Below, piece by piece: positions 12,726 through 21,497 of a stretch of DNA of 34,640 nucleotides. The stretch comes from Candidatus Zixiibacteriota bacterium. GTDB taxonomy: Bacteria > Zixibacteria > MSB-5A5 > WJJR01. The translations under genes and the position numbers were made by a program. The stretch is taken from assembly GCA_016199865.1 (NCBI GenBank), contig JACQFV010000008.1, positions 1 to 34,640 of the forward strand, in the 5' to 3' direction. Below the pieces are notes generated by a model, which saw only the letters and a list, made by a program, of their open reading frames with translations, did no database searches and was not told the origin of the DNA. The first letter of the stretch is position 1; every line of letters begins with the position of its first letter.

Positions 12726-13088
12726 CTACTTGCGACGACCGAGCAGGCCGGAGACCATCTGATTCTTCAGGCGCGAGCGGCGCTGCCCCTGGCCAAGCCC
12801 CGGCGGTAGGTGGGTGCGAACCGAGTCCAGAAAGGACTCGACTTCCTTCTCGATGGCGTTCTTGGCCAATTCCGGGTGGGTGCGGAAGATCACGGTGTGG
12901 AGCGCCTGGCGGATCACGCCGGCCACCGACGTCTTGTCGCGGCGCGCCATGCGCCGCAGAATGTTCATTTCCTCAGGTTGGAGGATCAGTGAGAATGGCT
13001 GCTTGGGGGAAGCGCCACGGCCGCGACGGACCGTCCTTCTCCGCGCCGGGCCCCCCGTCCTTTTCTTGCTGGCTCTGGGTGACATCAC
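12726..13088 (-). CDS. Small basic protein with ribbon-helix-helix-like segment
   Basis: Basic N-terminus (SPRASKKRTGGPARRRTVRRG) then FSLILQPEEMNILRRMARRDKTSVAGVIRQALHTVIF, similar in pattern to CopG/RHH (strand-helix-helix). Confidence 0.6.
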   Translation of the reverse strand: MMSPRASKKRTGGPARRRTVRRGRGASPKQPFSLILQPEEMNILRRMARRDKTSVAGVIRQALHTVIFRTHPELAKNAIEKEVESFLDSVRTHLPPGLGQGQRRSRLKNQMVSGLLGRRK

Positions 13089-13243
13089 GCATCCTTGGTT
13101 GGTTGGTTTGTAGTATCGGACCTGTTAACACCGCGCCTTTATACACAGATTCGACTGCCGATGTCAACTAAAATTCAGCGCTCTGAGCCCGTGGCGGGCC
13201 ACAAATTTGACAAATTATCGGGTTCCGAGACTATGAGATTTCG

Positions 13244-15583
13244 TCACGGGTGTTCGACCACCTTCTCGCGGCAGAGGATCGTCAGGTAGTCATTGAAAAG
13301 CACCTGCCTGGGTTTGGACTCCAAAGGCGGTGTCTGAAAGATCGTGTGAGCGCCTTTGACTTCCTGACGAAAGGTCCACTGGCCCGCATCAAATACGAGA
13401 GTGATCGGCATGAAGTTCCGAAACGCACTGTCGGTGTCGAATTGGTCAATTTGGCCGTGCACGACCCACCGGCCGTCGGCGGTCCGTTCCCGCTGCCAGC
13501 GGTATTCAAACCGCGGGATTTGCACTCCATAGACCCACTGGTTGAAGAACCAATCCATTGGCATCCCGACGTGCGCCTCGACAACTTGCTGGAAATCGGC
13601 AGTCGAGGCCTGGGTGTGGGCATACCGGTCGACATAATCGTGCATCATGTCCCAAAATTGCTGATCGGAGCCGCTCTGAAAATCGTGGAGCATCTGGCGC
13701 AACATGTGCAGGACATAGGCGCCCTTGAAGTAAACCAGATTGCGATAGGAGGCCGGGGATCCCGTCGACGCGCAGCGCACCCCCAGCCAGATCGGGGCGA
13801 CCCCGGGGCCTTGATGCCAGTCTTCGTGCCCGCCCGGCTGCAGTATCTGCCGGCGCCACTCACGGAGCAAATTGTAGAAGATCTCCCGCCGCGGATGCCG
13901 CGATTCGACATATAGGGCGCCGGAATACTCGGCGAATCCCTCCGACAGCCACTGATCGTGGTAGGTTTCCCACCCGACCAGGTGGCCGAACCATTGATGC
14001 GCCACCTCATGGGCACGGAAGGCATCGGTCACCCCCTTCTCGCTGGTTTCAAATGAATACCAGGCCAGATGGAGCAATTGGGGAAAACCCTGACCATGAT
14101 CGCCGGGAATCTCGGTCGCCGCCAAATGGTCCCACGGGTAGGGACCAAAGGCCTGAGAAAAGAGCCGCAAGGCGCCGCCAATGTCCGCCGCGACGTCCTT
14201 GCGAATGTCCCCGGCGAATATTCCGCGATGGTGGTTCCGGCTGCGGTAGATGTCCAGTCGTGGGCCCGAGTCCACCGGGATCGACAGGCGATCAAAGCTT
14301 CCGTAGTTGAAGGAGATGAACGCCGCCGGTTCGTAGGTGTCCCAACGCGTGACTCGGAGTTCTGAGCCCACGCTGTCCAAGAGTTGGCGTCCGCAGGACA
14401 CCAGATCGTAGTACTTGGGAAACCGAAACGTGGTGAGATACATCGCCCGATGAAAGGGCGCCGACACGGGGAGCCAGCGGGTCGTGTAACTGATGAAAAA
14501 ATCGCCCCAGGGCGACCGGTAGAGCATGTTGCGACCGTGATACCACAGACGGACCGAGGTGGAATCGCCGGGCTCGAACGGCTGACGTGTCCGCACGATC
14601 ATCCAGCCGCCATCGCCGTCGTAAACGAATGGGGCATTGTCTCCGGCCACGGACACTGAGTCGATCGTCAACTCCGGCGCCAGGGTGAATTCCAAGCCGG
14701 TCAGGTCGCGACGCCGGATGTCGACCGTCAGACGGGTGTCGATGGAAATGACCGTCGAGGGCGCGATCTCGACTTCGGAATCATAGCGCCGAATGTCAAA
14801 GCCACCGTCCACAAGAGACGGTCGGTCCATCAGTTCGGGAGTGGAGCGCGGCCGGTCAGACGATGAAACCAGATCGACCGTGCCGCGACGTTGCACTCCG
14901 GCGGGGACCTGCCAGACCGAGATCGGTTCGCGTTCGGCGTCATCCCAGACAAAATGCAGGCGGTTTTGATCCTTCAGGGTCGGGCAGGCATACAGAAAAC
15001 GGGAGGCCCCCAAAGTGTCGAACAGCGCCTGCCAGCCACGGGCGGCCAAACGGGTCGACAGATCGTCGTTGGCGCGCGCCTCGCTGGTTTCGATCACGCC
15101 GTCGCGCCGCGGGTGCGCCACAACTCGACGCCCCAGACAGGCGTCCAGCCCGGCGGTGCTCGCACTATCAAAGAACCGAAAGTAGACACGTGTGAATGTC
15201 GCCGTCAGGACTGAGTCTCGACAGAATCGGTACAACTGGCCCCGTTCGATGGGGGAGGGAGGCGCGAAGGTGAGAGTGCCTTCGCCCTCGAACAGGCATC
15301 CGGTGGGATGATTCTGGACTCGATACAGGTAGGTGATGGCCCCCGAGCGAAATTGATAGCGGCCGATTGGGGAATCCCAGACTGCCCCGGGAACGACCTC
15401 AAAGGCCGCCTGTGGGTTAAGGGATGGATTATCGAGCGCACCGTAGACGGCCGCATCCGGGCCTTCCAAGTGAACGGTCATGCGCGCCGCGGCGTTGTGA
15501 CTTGGTGCAAAGGACACGATTCCGGCCAGCAGAGAGCAGCCAAATCTTTGACGGCTGAGGGCCGCGGGACTCATAGAGTGCAT
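13244..15583 (-). CDS. Secreted M1-family-like metallopeptidase
   Basis: HEVAHQWFGHLVGWETYHDQWLSEGFAEYSG fits HExxH-x18-E; signal-like N-terminus from MHSMSPAALSRQRFGCSLLAGIVSF (ORF may start at 15610). Confidence 0.85.
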   Translation of the reverse strand: MHSMSPAALSRQRFGCSLLAGIVSFAPSHNAAARMTVHLEGPDAAVYGALDNPSLNPQAAFEVVPGAVWDSPIGRYQFRSGAITYLYRVQNHPTGCLFEGEGTLTFAPPSPIERGQLYRFCRDSVLTATFTRVYFRFFDSASTAGLDACLGRRVVAHPRRDGVIETSEARANDDLSTRLAARGWQALFDTLGASRFLYACPTLKDQNRLHFVWDDAEREPISVWQVPAGVQRRGTVDLVSSSDRPRSTPELMDRPSLVDGGFDIRRYDSEVEIAPSTVISIDTRLTVDIRRRDLTGLEFTLAPELTIDSVSVAGDNAPFVYDGDGGWMIVRTRQPFEPGDSTSVRLWYHGRNMLYRSPWGDFFISYTTRWLPVSAPFHRAMYLTTFRFPKYYDLVSCGRQLLDSVGSELRVTRWDTYEPAAFISFNYGSFDRLSIPVDSGPRLDIYRSRNHHRGIFAGDIRKDVAADIGGALRLFSQAFGPYPWDHLAATEIPGDHGQGFPQLLHLAWYSFETSEKGVTDAFRAHEVAHQWFGHLVGWETYHDQWLSEGFAEYSGALYVESRHPRREIFYNLLREWRRQILQPGGHEDWHQGPGVAPIWLGVRCASTGSPASYRNLVYFKGAYVLHMLRQMLHDFQSGSDQQFWDMMHDYVDRYAHTQASTADFQQVVEAHVGMPMDWFFNQWVYGVQIPRFEYRWQRERTADGRWVVHGQIDQFDTDSAFRNFMPITLVFDAGQWTFRQEVKGAHTIFQTPPLESKPRQVLFNDYLTILCREKVVEHP

Positions 15584-15677
15584 TCTAAGACCCGCAACCG
15601 GGCTTGACAAGCGGCGAAGCGCACGTCAATTCCGTTCACATGTTTGTCGACCCGACTGCCTCTGCCCACAGATGCGA

Positions 15678-15710
15678 GAACCGGGATGCGGCGGATGCGC
15701 ATCCCGGTTC
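15678..15710. terminator. Strong hairpin between the M14 and M1 peptidase genes
   Basis: GAACCGGGATGCG-GCGGATG-CGCATCCCGGTTC, 13 bp perfect stem; no clear U-tract, so the terminator role is uncertain. Confidence 0.5.
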
Positions 15711-15752
15711 CAATGACGACTGGCTCACTGTCAGGCGACGACAAATTTCAAT

Positions 15753-18050
15753 TTACGGGCAGGGTTTGCAGAACGTTGTCGCCGCGTCGGCTCCGCGGAA
15801 GGCCACGCTGATCATCTTGACCACGTCGAGCACGTCCGTGCTGCCGTTGCAGTCAACATCGGTTCGTCCGGCCGGACCGTGCGGGCAGTTGGGATCAACA
15901 GTTGCCGCGCTGCCCCGGAATGCCACCCCCACCGTCTGAACCGCGTCGAGGATGTCGGTGACACCGTCGCAGACGGGATCGCCGTGGCAGGAGCAGTCGC
16001 AGACATAGTCGACGGTCACCGTGTGCGATGCCTCGCCGCCGGTCTGCTCCTGGGCGTCGGTGGAGCGCACCAGATACGAATATGTTCCCGGTGCCTTTCC
16101 GGTCACCGGAAACGTCGTGGCGCCCGTCGTGGCGGTCAGCGTGACAATTGAGTCACTCTTGCCGACCGGCCCAATGTCGTCCAGATAGACACCGGCGCCG
16201 AGGGCGCCCCCATCCGTCACGTAGGAGAAACGGATCAGCACGTCCTGTCCGGCAAAGGCGCTCAGGGAGAACTTGCCGGTGATGAATACGCCGCCGGAGC
16301 CGTTGTAGCCGGTGATGCCGTTGCCCTGGTTTTGACCTTGGGGGTTGGTGACGGTCGTGATGTTGCCGGCAAGGTTGGTCCACGTGCCGCCGGCGTCGCC
16401 GGAGGCGGCAACATAGGCATAATCGTAGTCGGTCTCGACGTCGTACCAGATTTTGATCTTGAGCGAGTCGTTGGGCTGCACGTGCAGAAAATTGGCTGAG
16501 GTCAAAAGGGCCGTGCGGCTGTTGCCGGTGCCGCTGTAGAAACTGTGCGTCACCGAGGCGGCCTTCGCGGTCGACAGGGCGAAACCGCCCAAGGTCCAGA
16601 CGGCGGCGCCCGATTCGGCGTCATCGGTGATGCGTCTCAGCCCGAAGACTTCGCGCAGTCGATAACTGGTGGCGGCATTGATGCCGCTGCCGGGGTCGGA
16701 CCATTGCAGCGTGTAATCGGGCGCATTCACGAGATTCGGCGCGACCCAGGCCGGAATCTCCGGCGGAAAAAAGCGCTCCGGTGCGTCGGCAAAGTCGATG
16801 AACGCCAGGTTCGGCCCTTGATTCTCCGCGATCAAAGTCGGAATACGCGCGGGAGCCGGCCAGAAGCCATCGCTGCCCGAACCGACCTCCGGCGTGAAAG
16901 AATATATCTTCGCGTGTTCGCCGGTGGCCCCGTACCCCCAGTCGTCCGCATCGCCGTTGGTATTGTAGAGGCGCCAGCCGACTTCAGGAGTGTAGCCGTT
17001 AAACGTCGTCACCGAATCCCCGATCGCCTGAAACGCCGCTTCGTCGGGAGAGTAGATGTCGGCATATCCCCACGGCCAGAGGACGAGATTCGAGTAGGAA
17101 TGGTAATTGACCACGATTTTGAAGTGGCGCGCGTTCACGAACGCGCGCACGGCCTGAGTTTCCAATTCGGAGAACGCCGAATCACCGCGATAGATTTCGT
17201 CGCCCGAACTCGGGTCGGGTGACGAGCCCAAGTTGTCGTATCCCCAATTGTACCCGTAGTTGCGATTCACATCGACGCCGTACTGGTCATTGCCGCCAAA
17301 GAACCCGTTGTACTTGCGATTCTTCCGCCACATCCCGAAGCCGTTCGGGTTGGTCAGCTCATTGTAGATGCAACCATCCGGGTTCACGACCGGCAGGAAA
17401 TAGATTTCGCGCTCGTTGACCAATTGCGTGATATGGGGGTCGATGCCGTACTGATCGGTCATGCGCCGCAGGGTTTCCAACAGGACTTCGTAGCTGATCG
17501 GCTCGCGGGCATGGTGCAGACCCGTGAAAAAGACCTCCGGCTCATCTTCGTCGACACCGGGATTGTCGGAGAGCTTCATGACCCAGAGATCTCTGCCCTC
17601 GCCGGTTTGTCCGATGGAGAATTTGCTGGTCGTGATCGTCGGATGTGCGGCGTGAATCGAATCCATCAGGGCAATCGCCTGCGCAAATGTGCGAAAGCCG
17701 TCGTTGGCAAGCTGAACAGACTTGGTGGCATTCGTCTGATACCAGTCGTAGTCGACCACGTCGATCTTGTAGCCGTCGGATTGCAAATCAACCAATTCCT
17801 GGGCATTCACCAGAACCGTGAAATACCCCTGTGCCGGATTCGGGTGGTCCTCCAGGACGTCGATGTTGCGTGCGTAGGCGTCCTCCACGTCGTGCTTGCC
17901 CGTGATTTCCCAGCGGGCCACGATCTTGTGGTCCAAGAACGCCTGATCCGCGGCCGTCAGTTCCCGCGATTGCGCCGGCGGGCACAACAAGAAGAAGAGC
18001 GCCAAGAGCGAAACAACTCCGATGCAACGCCCGGGTGGCTTGCTACGCAT
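15753..18050 (-). CDS. Secreted M14 zinc carboxypeptidase with C-terminal dockerin-like repeats
   Basis: GLHHAREPISYEVLLE (HxxE), VDVNRNYGYNWG, VVNYHSYSNLVLWPWG (His ligand), FTPEVGSGSDGFWP (catalytic Glu); signal peptide after AGGAGGAGTC-ATG; C-terminal VCDGVTDILDAVQTVGVAFRG...DVDCNGSTDVLDVVKMISVAFRG. Confidence 0.92.
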   Translation of the reverse strand: MRSKPPGRCIGVVSLLALFFLLCPPAQSRELTAADQAFLDHKIVARWEITGKHDVEDAYARNIDVLEDHPNPAQGYFTVLVNAQELVDLQSDGYKIDVVDYDWYQTNATKSVQLANDGFRTFAQAIALMDSIHAAHPTITTSKFSIGQTGEGRDLWVMKLSDNPGVDEDEPEVFFTGLHHAREPISYEVLLETLRRMTDQYGIDPHITQLVNEREIYFLPVVNPDGCIYNELTNPNGFGMWRKNRKYNGFFGGNDQYGVDVNRNYGYNWGYDNLGSSPDPSSGDEIYRGDSAFSELETQAVRAFVNARHFKIVVNYHSYSNLVLWPWGYADIYSPDEAAFQAIGDSVTTFNGYTPEVGWRLYNTNGDADDWGYGATGEHAKIYSFTPEVGSGSDGFWPAPARIPTLIAENQGPNLAFIDFADAPERFFPPEIPAWVAPNLVNAPDYTLQWSDPGSGINAATSYRLREVFGLRRITDDAESGAAVWTLGGFALSTAKAASVTHSFYSGTGNSRTALLTSANFLHVQPNDSLKIKIWYDVETDYDYAYVAASGDAGGTWTNLAGNITTVTNPQGQNQGNGITGYNGSGGVFITGKFSLSAFAGQDVLIRFSYVTDGGALGAGVYLDDIGPVGKSDSIVTLTATTGATTFPVTGKAPGTYSYLVRSTDAQEQTGGEASHTVTVDYVCDCSCHGDPVCDGVTDILDAVQTVGVAFRGSAATVDPNCPHGPAGRTDVDCNGSTDVLDVVKMISVAFRGADAATTFCKPCP

Positions 18051-18146
18051 GACTCCTCCTCGACACACTACAGTTTATCGTCATTAATCTTGGGTGGCAT
18101 TGGGGCCGTCGGCGAGGGGGACGACCCAGATCCTGACTTTTCAACA

Positions 18147-18190
18147 CCGGGAAGGCCGTTCTGTTCCCGGCCGCGGCATGTGCCGTGGCC
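18147..18190 (+). promoter_or_regulatory. Tandem hairpins in the presumptive moaC 5' leader
   Basis: CCGGGAA-N10-TTCCCGG followed by GGCCGCGGCA-TG-TGCCGTGGCC (one G-T pair); the arms overlap by 2 nt. Confidence 0.45.
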
Positions 18191-18252
18191 CTTGTAAGAT
18201 AAGGAAATGCGAGGTTTCAACAACGACTGTTTTGGGTTATGTTGAGCGCGAT

Positions 18253-18744
18253 ATGACCGTAAAACCCCGACACCCGCTCTCGCATTTTGGCGCCGGTGGA
18301 GAGGCCAGAATGGTCGACGTCGGCGGCAAGACCACGACGGTGCGGCGCGCCGTAGCGAGCGGGCGCATCACGGTAGGAAAGGCCACCCTGCGCGCCATCA
18401 CCCGTGGAACCCTCCCCAAAGGGAATCCCTTTGAAGTGGCGCGCATTGCTGGAATCACCGCCGCCAAGAAAACCGCCGAACTGATTCCCCTATGCCATCC
18501 CCTCCGTCTCACCGCGGTGAACGTGGAGATTGCCGTCAAGGCGGTGGCGTCCGTCATCGAGGTGTCGGTCGCGGCCTCGGCCGAAGAGAAGACAGGCGTG
18601 GAGATGGAAGCGTTGGTCGGTTGTACGGTCGCGCTCTTGACCATTTACGACATGCTCAAGGCCATCGATCCGGCCATGGTCATAAGCGACGTGCGGGTTC
18701 TGGAAAAGACGGGAGGGAAATCGGACTTTCGCCGCGTGAAGTAG
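18253..18744 (+). CDS. moaC: Cyclic pyranopterin monophosphate synthase
   Basis: ARMVDVGGKTTTVRRAVASGRI, AKKTAELIPLCHPL, GVEMEALVGCTVALLTIYDMLKAID, KTGGKSDFRR are MoaC motifs. Confidence 0.95.
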   Translation: MTVKPRHPLSHFGAGGEARMVDVGGKTTTVRRAVASGRITVGKATLRAITRGTLPKGNPFEVARIAGITAAKKTAELIPLCHPLRLTAVNVEIAVKAVASVIEVSVAASAEEKTGVEMEALVGCTVALLTIYDMLKAIDPAMVISDVRVLEKTGGKSDFRRVK

Positions 18745-18775
18745 GGGCGTATTGAAATACGCCCCTTTGATTTCC
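18744..18775 (+). terminator. Putative intrinsic terminator of moaC
   Basis: GGGGCGTAT-TGAA-ATACGCCCC followed by TTTGATTT immediately after the moaC stop. Confidence 0.7.
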
Positions 18776-18856
18776 ACTCATTTTGGTCTTTTGACCCCTC
18801 AATGGTTGGTCTATACTGAATGTTCGGCGCCGCTGCATCGGGCGAACGCCGAAAAA

Positions 18857-18953
18857 CCCTCACCCTAACCCTCCCTAAGAGGGAGAGGGGAAGCGTGAAT
18901 CGATTATGTATTTGGCCCCCTCTCCCCTCTGGGGAGAGGGTTGGGGTGAGGGG
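18857..18953. repeat. Palindromic intergenic repeat family E
   Basis: CCCTCACCCTAACCCTC ... GAGGGTTGGGGTGAGGG near-perfect inverted repeat, containing CTCCCT-AAG-AGGGAG and CTCTCCCC-TCT-GGGGAGAG hairpins. Confidence 0.85.
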
Positions 18954-18987
18954 AAAGAGCGGAGCGAATCGACAAAAGGTTCACAGC

Positions 18988-20706
18988 ATGCGCATGAGCC
19001 GCACATTCATTCCCACGCTCCGGGAAGACCCCGCCGAGGCGGAACTGGTCAGCCACAAGTTGCTCTTGCGGGCGGGGTATATCCGCAAGTTGACGGCGGG
19101 AATCTACATCTACCTGCCGCTGATGCAGCGCGTGCTGGCCAAAATTTCGCGGATCGTGCGCGAAGAGATGGACAAGGCCGGCGCGTTTGAAATCACCATG
19201 CCGGTTCTGCATCCCGCCGAATTGTGGCAGAAAACCGGGCGGTACAATGATCTCGGCCCGGAATTGATGCGCCTGCACGATCGTCACGACCGTCCGATGG
19301 TCCTGGGCGGAACACACGAGGAAGTCGTAACCGAATTGGTGAAGGGCGAGTTGCGTTCGTACCGGAAACTGCCTCTCAATCTCTACCAGATTCAAGTCAA
19401 ATTTCGCGACGAGATCCGCCCCCGATTCGGCCTCATGCGCGGACGAGAGTTCATCATGAAAGACGCCTACTCCTTTGATTTCGATGAAGCCGGACTCGAC
19501 TTGAGTTATCAGAAGATGGTGGACGCGTATCAGGCGGCGTTCGCACGCTGCGGGTTGGACACGGTGATGGTCGAATCGGATACCGGCGCCATGGGGGGCA
19601 AGTCGGCGCATGAATTCATGGTCATCGTCGACACCGAAGGGGGAGAGGCGACCATCCTCTCCTGCCCGGACTGCGATTATGCGGCCAATCTCGAACGCGC
19701 TGAATCGCTGCCGAAGGAGCAACCAAAGTCCTCGAGTGAAGCGCCCCGCCCCAGGAGCGCGGTCGATACGCCCAACGCCAAGACCATTGAAGAGGTCACC
19801 GATTTCCTCAACGTGAAGGCCAACCGGCTCGTGAAGACGCTGTTATATCGCTCGGGCGATCAGCTGATCGCCGCGCTCATTCGCGGCGACCGCCAGATCA
19901 ACGAGACCAAGTTGGCGCATGCCGCCGGAGGGCCGACGGTTGAAATGCTGGATGGCCCGACCGTGGAAAAATTGACCGGCGCGCCGGTGGGCTTTGCTGG
20001 ACCCGTCGGCCTGGGCCGGGAAGTAACCGTCATCGCCGATGAGGAAGTGGCGGTGATGGTCAATTTCATCGTCGGCGCCAATGCCCGCGACAAACACCTT
20101 GTGGACGTCAATCTTTCCGACTTCCGGATCGACAAAACCGCCGTGATCCGCGGGGCCGAACCGGCGGAGCGGTGCCCCCGTTGCCGGAAGGGACGCCTGG
20201 TCTCGCGTCGGGGAATCGAAGTCGGCAACACGTTCAAGTTGGGGACCAAGTACTCGCAGGCGTTGGGCGCCACGGTCACCGATGATGCCGGCAACGAGCG
20301 CCCGATCATCATGGGATCATACGGTATCGGCATCACCCGCACCGCGCAGGCCGCCGTTGAGCGATTCCACGACGAACGGGGGATCATCTGGCCGGGGCCG
20401 ATCGCACCCGCCGACTGCCATCTGGTCTGCGCGAATTCCGACGACGCGGCTTTGGCCCGAGCCGCCGACCAAGTCTACGAATCACTGACCCAGGCCGGAT
20501 TGTTCGTTCTCTATGATGACCGCGTCGAGCGGGCCGGGGTGAAGTTTGCCGATGCTGATCTGATCGGGATTCCCTGGCGGGTCACTGTCGGAGCGAAAGG
20601 TCTGGCCAAGGGGACATGGGAGATCAAACGGCGTGACCGCGACGCCGCCGAATCAGCACCCTTCGACCAACTCGTGGATCGGCTCAAGCAGGAAATGTGG
20701 CCGTGA
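18988..20706 (+). CDS. proS: Prolyl-tRNA synthetase (bacterial type with editing insertion)
   Basis: MSRTFIPTLREDPAEAELVSHKLLLRAGYIRKLTAGIYIYLPL, TMPVLHPAELWQKTGRY, GGTHEEVVTEL, YQIQVKFRDEIRPRFGLMRGREFIMKDAYSF, MGSYGIGITRT. Confidence 0.96.
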   Translation: MRMSRTFIPTLREDPAEAELVSHKLLLRAGYIRKLTAGIYIYLPLMQRVLAKISRIVREEMDKAGAFEITMPVLHPAELWQKTGRYNDLGPELMRLHDRHDRPMVLGGTHEEVVTELVKGELRSYRKLPLNLYQIQVKFRDEIRPRFGLMRGREFIMKDAYSFDFDEAGLDLSYQKMVDAYQAAFARCGLDTVMVESDTGAMGGKSAHEFMVIVDTEGGEATILSCPDCDYAANLERAESLPKEQPKSSSEAPRPRSAVDTPNAKTIEEVTDFLNVKANRLVKTLLYRSGDQLIAALIRGDRQINETKLAHAAGGPTVEMLDGPTVEKLTGAPVGFAGPVGLGREVTVIADEEVAVMVNFIVGANARDKHLVDVNLSDFRIDKTAVIRGAEPAERCPRCRKGRLVSRRGIEVGNTFKLGTKYSQALGATVTDDAGNERPIIMGSYGIGITRTAQAAVERFHDERGIIWPGPIAPADCHLVCANSDDAALARAADQVYESLTQAGLFVLYDDRVERAGVKFADADLIGIPWRVTVGAKGLAKGTWEIKRRDRDAAESAPFDQLVDRLKQEMWP

Positions 20707-20713
20707 TTTGCTT

Positions 20714-20827
20714 AGACCTTCCAACATAATGACTCGTAAATGGGTGGACGACGGGCGTCCTTCCGGGTGAATCCTCGCCCGGCGCAGCGAAGGCCAGGCG
20801 GGGACGCCTGGCCTCCACATTGAAACC
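20714..20827 (+). repeat. Interspersed intergenic repeat family B, copy 2
   Basis: AGACCTTCCAACATAATGACTCGTAAATGGGTGGACGACGGGCGTCCTTCCGGGTGAATCCTCGCCCGGCGCAGCGAAGGCCAGGCGGGGACGCCTGGCCTCCACATTGAAACC, homologous to the reverse complement of 12500..12627. Confidence 0.9.
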
Positions 20828-20985
20828 GATCTCCCGTTGCGGGAGTCCGGAATCATCAGTTGGGTCAGACGCCGCCCGGCCGCGAGCCCCTTCTTTTTCT
20901 ATTGCGCCCCGGTCTAACCGGCGATATACTAAAAGGTTTGGAGTGGTTCGCCACTCCACGTACCGCATCGGCGGGGGGAGATGAG

Positions 20986-21450
20986 GTGGGGAGGCCGACT
21001 TTGGCCACTGCGCCCGACCAAACAGTAGTGGAACGTCTTCGGGCGGTGGTCGAGCCGGTGGCGGAACAATACGGGGTGGAATTGGTTGACGTGATACATC
21101 ATTTGGGACGTAATCAGACGGTCCGCATCCTGATCGACAAGCCGGGTGGGATCACCTTGGACGACTGCACGCGGGTGTCCCGGCGCCTGTCGGCCGATTT
21201 TGATATGGCGGAAGTCATGCCCGGCCGTTACACACTGGAAGTCTCCTCGCCGGGTCTGGACCGGCCGTTGCGTACCCCGGCCGACTTTCGCCGCAAAATG
21301 GGACATAAAGTCGCGTTGCGTTATGAAGATGGGGATGGGAAACGACGCGCCCTGACGGGAGTGATCGCCGGGGTCGAGACGGAGACGCTCACCATCGGTG
21401 AAACACAATTCGAATGGAACCGGATCGTAGAAGGAAAACTGGTGATCTGA
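20986..21450 (+). CDS. rimP: Ribosome maturation factor RimP
   Basis: VVEPVAEQYGVELVDVIHH, VRILIDKPGGITLDDCTRVSRRLS, YTLEVSSPGLDRPLRTPADFRRKMG; GTG at 20986 with GGGGGGAG upstream; next to nusA. Confidence 0.9.
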   Translation: MGRPTLATAPDQTVVERLRAVVEPVAEQYGVELVDVIHHLGRNQTVRILIDKPGGITLDDCTRVSRRLSADFDMAEVMPGRYTLEVSSPGLDRPLRTPADFRRKMGHKVALRYEDGDGKRRALTGVIAGVETETLTIGETQFEWNRIVEGKLVI

Positions 21451-21497
21451 CATTGGGCAGCCGACTGGCTGAGGCACAGAACCACTGAAGGAAAATT

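Noticed and set aside
12614-13171. 185 aa plus-strand ORF opposite the RHH-like gene
   Set aside because: Low-complexity Arg/Pro/Gly-rich; the minus-strand RHH-like product is more plausible and has a downstream hairpin.
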